Shown: one piece after another, positions 1-4,909 of the stretch
Numbering within the stretch: position 1 is the stretch's first letter
Layout of the letters: each line of letters starts with the position of its first letter
Origin: Streptosporangiaceae bacterium
Lineage (GTDB): Bacteria; Actinomycetota; Actinomycetes; Streptosporangiales; Streptosporangiaceae
Reading direction: 5' to 3'
Assembly (NCBI GenBank): GCA_030043395.1
Contig: JASHXW010000338.1
Location: 1 to 5,503 of the forward strand
DNA: 5,503 nucleotides
Notes under the pieces: model-generated
Database searches by the model: none
What the model was told of the DNA's origin: nothing
What the model saw: the letters and a program-made list of their open reading frames with translations, nothing else
Translations under genes and position numbers: made by a program

Positions 1-1059
1 CTGGAGATCCTCTCCCTGCCGCTGTACCTGCTGTGCGCGCTCGCACGGCGGCGCAGGCTGCTGTCGCAGGAAGCGGCGATGAAGTACTTCCTGCTCGGCG
101 CCTTCTCCTCGGCGTTCTTCCTGTTCGGCGTGGCCATGCTGTACGGGTTCTCCGGCTCGGTGCAGCTCTCGGCGATCGCGGCGGCGGCAAGCAGCACCAC
201 CGCGAGCGACGTGCTCCTGTACGCCGGAATCGCGTTGCTCGGCGTCGGGCTGCTTTTCAAGATCGGCGCGGTGCCATTCCAGGCATGGAAACCCGATGTC
301 TATCAGGGGGCGCCGACGCCGGTGACCGCGCTGATGGCGTCCTGCACCTTGGTCAGCGCCTTCGGCGCGCTCCTGCGCGTGTTCTACGTGGCGTTCGGCC
401 AGCTCACCTGGGACTGGCGGCCGGCGATGTGGGCCGTGGCGATCCTGACCATGCTGGGCGGGTCGATCATCGCGATCACGCAGACCGACGTCAAGCGGCT
501 GCTCGCGTACTCCTCGATCGCCCAGGCCGGCTACATCCTGACCGGCGTGATCGCGGCCACCACCGCCGGGCTGTCCAGCAGCATGTTCTACCTCGCCGCC
601 TACGGATTCGCGACGGTCTGCGCGTTCGCCGTCGTCACTTTGATCCGCGACCAGGGCGGCGAGGCCGGGCACCTGTCGCGGTGGGCAGGCCTCGGCAAGC
701 GCTCGCCGCTGGTGGCCGGGGTCTTCGCCTTCTTCCTGATAGCCTTCGCCGGGATCCCGCTCACCAGCGGGTTCACCAGCAAGTTCGCCGTCTTCCAGGC
801 AGCGATCGCCGGCGGCGCGCTGCCGCTGGTCGTCGTCGGCGTGGTGAGCAGCGCGATCCTGGCCTTCCCGTACGTCCGGGTGATCGTGCTGATGTTCTTC
901 AGCGAGCCGGTCGTCGACGGCCCGGCGGTCGTCCGGCCGAGCGCCTTCACCTCATCGGCGGTCGCGATCGGCGTGCTCGCCACCCTGATACTCGGCGTGG
1001 TGCCCGAGCCGTTGCTCCGGCTCGCCCACGACGCGGCGACGCAGCTGTTCGTCCGCTGA
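1..1059 (+). CDS. nuoN: NADH-quinone oxidoreductase subunit N, C-terminal part (5' end outside window)
   Basis: Membrane subunit of respiratory complex I and one of its three Mrp-antiporter-like proton channels; it couples NADH oxidation and quinone reduction to proton export. The reading frame is open from base 1, so the 352 visible residues lack the N-terminal third. Hallmarks in order: LEILSLPLYLL (Glu2, equivalent to E. coli Glu133), MKYFLLGAFSSAF (Lys28, equivalent to Lys158), FKIGAVPFQAWKPDVYQGAP (Lys87, equivalent to Lys217), VKRLLAYSSIAQAGY, and GIPLTSGFTSKFAVF (Lys261, equivalent to Lys395). Spacings between these agree with E. coli NuoN. Most of the rest is hydrophobic transmembrane helix. 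Oddity: the residue aligned with E. coli Lys247 is Leu117 (codon 349-351, TTG), where homologues as I recall them read ATKVAAFG. The internal ATG at 79 is not the real start. nuoN is normally the last gene of the nuo operon, and a hairpin follows it here. The family call is very secure. Confidence 0.97.
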   Translation: MEILSLPLYLLCALARRRRLLSQEAAMKYFLLGAFSSAFFLFGVAMLYGFSGSVQLSAIAAAASSTTASDVLLYAGIALLGVGLLFKIGAVPFQAWKPDVYQGAPTPVTALMASCTLVSAFGALLRVFYVAFGQLTWDWRPAMWAVAILTMLGGSIIAITQTDVKRLLAYSSIAQAGYILTGVIAATTAGLSSSMFYLAAYGFATVCAFAVVTLIRDQGGEAGHLSRWAGLGKRSPLVAGVFAFFLIAFAGIPLTSGFTSKFAVFQAAIAGGALPLVVVGVVSSAILAFPYVRVIVLMFFSEPVVDGPAVVRPSAFTSSAVAIGVLATLILGVVPEPLLRLAHDAATQLFVR

Positions 1060-1102
1060 ACGGGCCATTTCCCGCTAAGTCACACTGAGCCTGGACCGAG
1101 TT

Positions 1103-1126
1103 CACGCTGGTCATGGACCGAGCGTG
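1103..1126 (+). terminator. Strong hairpin behind nuoN, probable transcription terminator
   Basis: The arms CACGCTGGTC (1103-1112) and GACC-G-AGCGTG (1116-1126) form ten base pairs with a single bulged G at 1120 and an ATG triloop. The stem begins 44 bases after the nuoN stop. No T-run follows, which is common for actinomycete terminators. The position suggests the end of the nuo operon. It could instead be an operator for the next gene, since it is also a near-perfect dyad. Confidence 0.5.
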
Positions 1127-1179
1127 GCCTGAACGCGCACCAGTGCGCACCCGCGCCGTGCGGGCACCGCGCGATGTGC

Positions 1180-1187
1180 TTATCTTG
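1180..1187 (+). promoter_or_regulatory. Possible -10 element (TTATCTTG) upstream of the polyprenyl synthase
   Basis: TATCTT at 1181-1186 resembles an actinobacterial -10 hexamer and stands about 80 bases before the chosen GTG start, after the nuoN hairpin. No convincing -35 is seen 16-19 bases upstream. The same octamer, TTATCTTG, occurs at 3091-3098 in the msrA/membrane-protein gap. This is a weak call that rests on the AT-rich island in GC-rich DNA and its position. Confidence 0.25.
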
Positions 1188-1217
1188 GGTGATTGCATTT
1201 GCGGTGATTGCCTTTCG
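1188..1217 (+). repeat. Imperfect 15-bp tandem repeat in the synthase leader
   Basis: Two adjacent copies, GGTGATTGCATTTGC (1188-1202) and GGTGATTGCCTTTCG (1203-1217), match at 12 of 15 positions, including an identical first nine. They lie between the possible -10 element and the ribosome binding site of the polyprenyl synthase, so they would fall in its 5' untranslated region. They could be paired binding sites or chance duplication. If translation started at the upstream TTG at 1208, the second copy would be partly coding, but that start has no ribosome binding site. Confidence 0.45.
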
Positions 1218-1267
1218 CCGGCTGCGAGAAGATCAGCAGGCGGCAGGCAGACGGAATAGAGGATGCA

Positions 1268-2263
1268 GTGAACACCGTCGTTCCCGTGGAGCTATCCGAC
1301 GCCGCGCTGGCGGCGGAGGTTGTCCAGGGCCTGGCCCAGGTCGAGGACAGGCTGCGAGCGGCCGCGCGAGCAGAGCACGACCTGCTTGACCAGACAGCAG
1401 CGCACCTGATGGCCGCAGGAGGCAAGCGCTTCCGCGCCACGCTGGTCCTGCTTTGCGCTCACTTCGGCAACCCGGCGGACGAGCGGGTCGTTCCCGCCGC
1501 CGTCGCCATCGAGCTCACGCACCTGGCGACCCTGTACCACGACGACGTGATGGACGAAGCGGATGTCAGGCGGGGCTCCGCGAGCGCCAACGCTCGCTGG
1601 GGAAACTCCGTCGCGATCCTGACCGGCGATTACCTGTTCGCGTGCGCGTCGAGGATCCTCGCCGAGCTGGGCGCGGACGCCGTCCGGATCCAGGCCGAGA
1701 CCTTTGCCAAGCTGGTCGCCGGGCAGATCGCCGAGACGCTCGGCCCGCGTCCCGGTGAGGACCCGCTCGACCATTACATGGGCGTCATCACCGGCAAGAC
1801 AGCCTCGCTGATGGCGACGGCCGGCCAGTTCGGCGCCATGTACTCGGACGCGCCGGCTGGCGTGGCTGATCGCCTGGCCGTGGCATGCGGGGCCATCGGC
1901 GTTGCCTGGCAGCTGTCCGACGACATACTCGACGTGGCGAGTGAGTCCTCGCAGTCAGGCAAGACGCCGGGGACTGACCTGCGCGAAGGGGTCAGGACGC
2001 TGCCGGTGCTGCACGCGCTGCGGACCGCTGGGCCGCATGACACGCGCCTGGTAGAGCTCCTGGACGGCGGTGACCTGACCGATCCCGGCCAGCGGGCCGA
2101 GGCCCTGGCGCTGCTGCGCGCGCATCCGGCCATGTCCAGGGCCCGGGATGACCTGCGACGCTGGGCTGACCGGGCCAGGAGCGAGGTCCTGGCGCTGCCG
2201 GACGTTCCAGCCCGAGCCGAGTTCGAGACCCTGTGCGACTTCGTGGAGGCGCGCACCGGCTGA
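1268..2263 (+). CDS. Long-chain trans-polyprenyl diphosphate synthase (GrcC/IspB-like)
   Basis: Cytosolic class I (E)-prenyltransferase that condenses isopentenyl diphosphate onto an allylic diphosphate; in this setting it probably makes the menaquinone side chain. The protein has 331 residues, usual for the family. GGKRFR (51-56) binds isopentenyl diphosphate; the first Asp-rich motif DDVMD is at 92-96 within LATLYHDDVMDEADVRRG, Lys177-Thr178 is conserved, and the second Asp-rich motif DDILD is at 218-222. The residue five before the first motif is Ala, not an aromatic, which favours products longer than C20. Overall it strongly resembles mycobacterial GrcC1. The GTG start at 1268 was chosen because AGAGG (1258-1262) lies five bases upstream and the family aligns from there; an in-frame TTG at 1208 would add 20 unconserved residues. 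It follows nuoN on the same strand, as in Streptomyces from memory. Exact chain length cannot be read from sequence. Confidence 0.93.
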   Translation: MNTVVPVELSDAALAAEVVQGLAQVEDRLRAAARAEHDLLDQTAAHLMAAGGKRFRATLVLLCAHFGNPADERVVPAAVAIELTHLATLYHDDVMDEADVRRGSASANARWGNSVAILTGDYLFACASRILAELGADAVRIQAETFAKLVAGQIAETLGPRPGEDPLDHYMGVITGKTASLMATAGQFGAMYSDAPAGVADRLAVACGAIGVAWQLSDDILDVASESSQSGKTPGTDLREGVRTLPVLHALRTAGPHDTRLVELLDGGDLTDPGQRAEALALLRAHPAMSRARDDLRRWADRARSEVLALPDVPARAEFETLCDFVEARTG

Positions 2264-2376
2264 TCCGGGTCCGGCTGCATCGACCAGGCGCGGGTGACCC
2301 TGCCCGGGTGCGCCGATCAGGTGCCCGGGGAATGAGTACGCGCTCGCGGGCGCTTCAACGGTTGCAGAGGTCAAGC

Positions 2377-2384
2377 GGGAGGAG
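2377..2384 (+). promoter_or_regulatory. Ribosome binding site of msrA
   Basis: GGGAGGAG is a strong Shine-Dalgarno match six bases before the GTG at 2391. It fixes the start of msrA and suggests efficient translation, stronger than that of the other genes in the window. Confidence 0.8.
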
Positions 2385-2390
2385 ACAGGC

Positions 2391-3056
2391 GTGGGACTCT
2401 TCGGAACGCACAAGTCGACGATGATCAGCGCCGATGAGGCGCTGCCCGGCCGGGCCGACCAGATGCGGGTTCCTGCCAGGCACGAGGTGCTCGGCACGCC
2501 GCTGCGCCCGCCGTACCCGCCGGGCAGTGAGATCGCCGAATTCGCGCTTGGCTGCTTCTGGGGTGAGGAGCGGACGTTCTGGCAGGTCAAGGGCGTCATC
2601 ACCACGGCCGTGGGCTACGAGGGCGGTTTCACGCCCAACCCCACTTACGAGGAGGTGTGCTCTGGAGGTACCGGGCACGCCGAGACCGTCAGGGTGGTCT
2701 TCGATCCGTCGGTCGTGTCCTACGCGGACCTGCTGCGCGTCTTCTGGGAGTCGCACGACCCCACTCAGGGCATGCGGCAGGGCAACGACAGGGGCACCCA
2801 GTACCGGTCGGCGATCTTCTATCACTCGCCGGAGCAGAAGGCAGTCGCCGAGCAGTCGGCGGTGGCCTACCAGCAGCGGCTGACTGCCGCTGGCTACGGC
2901 GCGATCACGACAGAGATCACCGCGGCGTCGGAGTTCTACTTCGCCGAGGACTACCACCAGCAGTACCTGTCGGACACCAAGAACCCGCACGGCTACTGCC
3001 CGGACAACGGCACAGGGGTGTCCTGCCCGATCGGCGTGCTGAAGGCAGACTATTAA
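2391..3056 (+). CDS. msrA: Peptide-methionine (S)-S-oxide reductase MsrA
   Basis: Cytosolic repair enzyme that reduces the S-epimer of methionine sulfoxide, free or in proteins, with thioredoxin as final reductant. The 221 residues match the long E. coli-type MsrA (212 residues) along the whole length, including the N-terminal extension with ADEALPGR. The catalytic motif GCFWGEE carries nucleophile Cys55. Other family signatures are [47 protein letters not shown] and the C-terminal EDYHQQYL. Two C-terminal cysteines, Cys203 (GYCP) and Cys212 (VSCP), correspond in position to the recycling pair Cys198/Cys206 of E. coli, so the three-cysteine relay appears intact. The GTG start is fixed by a strong GGGAGGAG. 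It lies 127 bases after the polyprenyl synthase on the same strand, so co-transcription is possible but not shown. An AT-rich dyad abuts its stop. Nothing is missing. Confidence 0.97.
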   Translation: MGLFGTHKSTMISADEALPGRADQMRVPARHEVLGTPLRPPYPPGSEIAEFALGCFWGEERTFWQVKGVITTAVGYEGGFTPNPTYEEVCSGGTGHAETVRVVFDPSVVSYADLLRVFWESHDPTQGMRQGNDRGTQYRSAIFYHSPEQKAVAEQSAVAYQQRLTAAGYGAITTEITAASEFYFAEDYHQQYLSDTKNPHGYCPDNGTGVSCPIGVLKADY

Positions 3057-3073
3057 CTGATATTTCATATCAG
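3057..3073 (+). terminator. Perfect 17-bp dyad immediately after the msrA stop (terminator or operator)
   Basis: CTGATAT, loop TTC, ATATCAG: a perfect 7-bp inverted repeat that begins at the first base after the TAA stop of msrA. It is strikingly AT-rich for this genome. As RNA it is a short stem with a triloop and no T-run, so termination would be weak. As DNA it looks like a dimeric repressor site serving the downstream membrane-protein gene. The sequence cannot decide between the two. Confidence 0.4.
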
Positions 3074-3206
3074 CAAAGGATGCCGCGCTGTTATCTTGCG
3101 GCGTCTTGCGCCTGGGTATGAGGTTCGGCGGCGCGATTACTCTCGCCCGCAAGAACGCTAGCCCGTGAGCTCGTGGGGGTGAGCTACCGCGGGTCGGGAT
3201 CGTCCG

Positions 3207-3212
3207 TATAGC
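3207..3212 (+). promoter_or_regulatory. Possible -10 hexamer (TATAGC) upstream of the membrane-protein gene
   Basis: TATAGC stands 21 bases before the GTG at 3234 and lies in the loop of an inverted repeat CGGGAT (3195-3200) / ATCCCG (3215-3220). No recognisable -35 precedes it. This would give a very short leader. It is a tentative call. Confidence 0.25.
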
Positions 3213-3233
3213 GAATCCCGGGGGTTCCAGGTC

Positions 3234-3836
3234 GTGAAACCACTGCCGCTCATCCTTGCTTTCCTGCCGCTGATCGCCTTCTCGGTGCTGGCCCGCTTCC
3301 TGCCACACGGAGACATTGGCGTCGCCGGGCTATCTGCGGCGATCGTCGCCCTGATCGTCATCCTGGTCAGCCGGCCCATCTGGCCACCCAAGATCCTCGT
3401 CACCTGCTCGCTGGTGCTGTTCGCGGTAACCGCCGTCCTGGGGTTCACGCTCGGCAAGCATGACGACCGCTGGCTCTCTACCTGGGGCGGGGCCGGAGTC
3501 GGCATCATCCTCGGGCTGATCATGCTGATCCTGGTCCCGTTCATTCCGTTCACTGAGCAATTCGCCAAGGACTCCGTCCCGAAGGCGCAGTGGTCCTCGC
3601 CGGTCTTCAAGAAGATCAACCGGGTGCTCAGCTCGGCCTGGGGCGTCGCCATCATCGCCGTCGGCGTCTCCCGCGTCGCCGCGGCCGTCGTGAACGAGCA
3701 CACCAGCCGGCGCCTGCCCGAGCTGATCCTCAGCCTGCTCGTGCCACTGGGAATCATCATCTACATGCTGAGGTTCTCCCGAACCTATCCGGACCACGTC
3801 ACTCATCAGCAAACAGAAAGCTCAGTCCACGGCTGA
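3234..3836 (+). CDS. Six-helix integral membrane protein of unknown function, YciB/septation-protein-like
   Basis: I do not recognise a defined function. The 200-residue protein has about six hydrophobic segments, near residues 4-22, 28-46, 53-72, 85-105, 133-152 and 161-179, and no signal-peptide cleavage site. Between helices 4 and 5 is a polar stretch, PFTEQFAKDSVP at 105-116, followed by WSSPVFKKINRVLSSAWG (120-137). From memory, similar PFT.(Q/E)(Y/F)A..(S/Q)VP and F..iNrv.t..W patterns occur in uncharacterised membrane proteins distantly related to the YciB intracellular septation family, but that link is inference. The GTG at 3234 has only a weak upstream G-run (3220-3224), so the exact start is uncertain. 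Upstream is msrA, 177 bases away. An inverted repeat, GCTCAG / CTGAGC (3820-3838), spans its stop codon. That this is a real gene is supported by its coherent membrane topology and codon use. Confidence 0.75.
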   Translation: MKPLPLILAFLPLIAFSVLARFLPHGDIGVAGLSAAIVALIVILVSRPIWPPKILVTCSLVLFAVTAVLGFTLGKHDDRWLSTWGGAGVGIILGLIMLILVPFIPFTEQFAKDSVPKAQWSSPVFKKINRVLSSAWGVAIIAVGVSRVAAAVVNEHTSRRLPELILSLLVPLGIIIYMLRFSRTYPDHVTHQQTESSVHG

Positions 3837-3838
3837 GC
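3820..3838 (+). terminator. Inverted repeat spanning the stop codon of the membrane-protein gene
   Basis: GCTCAG (3820-3825) and CTGAGC (3833-3838) form a 6-bp stem with a seven-base loop; the TGA stop at 3834-3836 lies in the right arm. A smaller CCGG-GTTC-CCGG hairpin follows at 3850-3861. Neither has a T-run. Together they could end transcription before the sulfotransferase gene, but the stems are short. Confidence 0.3.
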
Positions 3839-3901
3839 ACCCGCCACCCCCGGGTTCCCGGCATGACTTGCGACGAACCACGCTCACCAGGGGCGCCGGG
3901 A

Positions 3902-3907
3902 TAGATT
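3902..3907 (+). promoter_or_regulatory. Likely -10 element of a leaderless transcript for the sulfotransferase
   Basis: TAGATT fits the actinobacterial TANNNT -10 consensus, and its last base is five bases before the ATG at 3913. At that distance transcription would start at or next to the A of ATG. No proper Shine-Dalgarno sequence precedes the ATG, which agrees with a leaderless mRNA. No -35 is evident, which is common for such promoters. Confidence 0.45.
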
Positions 3908-3912
3908 GAGCT

Positions 3913-4890
3913 ATGGGTGCCGACCGGCCGATCTTCGTCCTGGGCTGTCCCCGATCGGGGACGACGCTGCTGCAGCTCATGCTGCACGCGCACCCCAGGA
4001 TCGCGATCCCGCCTGAGACGCGGTTCGTGATCACCACGTACGAGGCCAGGAACAGCTTCGGCGACCTGCGCGAAGAGGCGAACCGCCGGGCATTGGCCAG
4101 CTCGATCGTAGATCACAAGCACACGCTGTTCTACGATCTCGGGCTCGACGCCGACGAGATCAGGACCGAGATCGCCGACGGGCCGCCAACACTGGGATCG
4201 GCGATCGGCACGGTCTTCCGCGCCTACGCCCGCCGGTTCGACAAGCCGCGCTGGGGTGACAAGCGTCCCGGCTATTACCAGTACATCCCGGCCCTGTTGC
4301 GGATGTTTCCCGACGCCCAGATCGTGAACCTGGTCAGGGACGGCAGGGACTGCGTGGCCTCGCTGATGCGGATGCCGTGGTTCACGGGGGACATCTACGC
4401 CGCCATCTGCAGCTGGACCGAGGCGATCGACAGCGGCCGTCAGGCGGCGCGTCAGCTCCCGGCCGGGGTGTTCTTCGAGTTGCAGTACGAGCAGCTCGTC
4501 GCCGAGCCCGACAAGCACCTCATCGCCCTGTGCGACTTCCTCGGCGAGGAGTACGACCCGGCCATGGCCCAGCCGGACAAGATCGCGGCCAGCACGATCC
4601 CTGAGCGCAAGACCTGGCATGCTGACACGCAGCGGCAGGTCGCGGCCTCGCCCGCGGGGACGTGGCGAGAGCGGCTCGAGCCCTGGCAGATCTCCCTGTG
4701 CGAGGCGGCCATGGCATCCAGGCTCACCTCGCTCGGCTACGAGATGTCCGGCGCGCCGCGTCCCCCGGCCAGCCAGCTCGCGCACTACGCGAAGGCCGAG
4801 GCGCTGCACCGGGCCGCCGCCCGCAAGCGTCATCTTCGCGACCGGCTGCAGCGCGCGCGCGAGCCAGGCCCGGTCCAGTGCATGCTCTGA
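3913..4890 (+). CDS. PAPS-dependent sulfotransferase-family protein
   Basis: Predicted cytosolic transferase that moves a sulfuryl group from 3'-phosphoadenosine 5'-phosphosulfate (PAPS) to an unknown acceptor. The 325 residues are typical of the bacterial sulfotransferase_3-like group. The 5'-phosphosulfate loop GCPRSGTTLLQ is at 11-21, close to the N terminus as expected. A WGDKRPGYYQYIPALL segment precedes the 3'-phosphate site VNLVRDGRDCVAS, where Arg142 and Ser150 have the eight-residue spacing of the Arg130/Ser138 pair in human SULT1A1. The motif YEQLVAEPDKHLIALCDFLG (about 194-213) is the usual C-terminal family signature, and W...ERLEPWQISLCE follows. The last 30 residues are basic and probably helical, with no motif I know. 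No signal peptide or membrane segment is present. The ATG start fits the N-terminal P-loop position. Relatives sulfate glycolipids or small metabolites in actinomycetes, but the acceptor cannot be deduced here, and no PAPS-synthesis gene is nearby. Confidence 0.88.
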   Translation: MGADRPIFVLGCPRSGTTLLQLMLHAHPRIAIPPETRFVITTYEARNSFGDLREEANRRALASSIVDHKHTLFYDLGLDADEIRTEIADGPPTLGSAIGTVFRAYARRFDKPRWGDKRPGYYQYIPALLRMFPDAQIVNLVRDGRDCVASLMRMPWFTGDIYAAICSWTEAIDSGRQAARQLPAGVFFELQYEQLVAEPDKHLIALCDFLGEEYDPAMAQPDKIAASTIPERKTWHADTQRQVAASPAGTWRERLEPWQISLCEAAMASRLTSLGYEMSGAPRPPASQLAHYAKAEALHRAAARKRHLRDRLQRAREPGPVQCML

Positions 4891-4909
4891 ACGTGCTCGC
4901 TACCGCCCG

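Noticed and set aside
33..1088. 351-residue open frame on the plus strand overlapping nuoN
   Set aside because: Arg- and Gly-rich translation with no family features; an out-of-frame shadow of nuoN caused by high GC content.
1150..1164. CCCGC / GCGGG hairpin upstream of the synthase
   Set aside because: A five-pair stem in very GC-rich sequence is expected by chance.
1208..1267. 20-residue N-terminal extension of the polyprenyl synthase from a TTG start
   Set aside because: No ribosome binding site before the TTG, the extension has no family similarity, and the GTG at 1268 has AGAGG at the proper distance.
2287..2314. Possible terminator after the polyprenyl synthase (GGCGC / GCGCC)
   Set aside because: Only five contiguous outer pairs, a four-base bulge is needed to extend the stem, and there is no T-run; chance pairing is likely in GC-rich DNA.
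3095..3185. Short direct repeats CTTGCG (3095, 3105) and GTGAGCT (3165, 3179)
   Set aside because: Only two copies each, six and seven bases long, with no supporting context; not a repeat array.
2355..3308. 317-residue open frame on the minus strand across msrA
   Set aside because: Antisense shadow of msrA: low-complexity Arg/Val/Leu composition, no motif, and it runs across the dyad and the intergenic gap.
3799..4833. 344-residue open frame on the minus strand across the sulfotransferase
   Set aside because: Antisense shadow; the plus strand carries complete PAPS-binding motifs while this frame has none.
4891..4909. Bidirectional terminator between the convergent sulfotransferase and crotonase genes
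   Set aside because: No convincing stem is visible in the 19-base gap or its immediate flanks.
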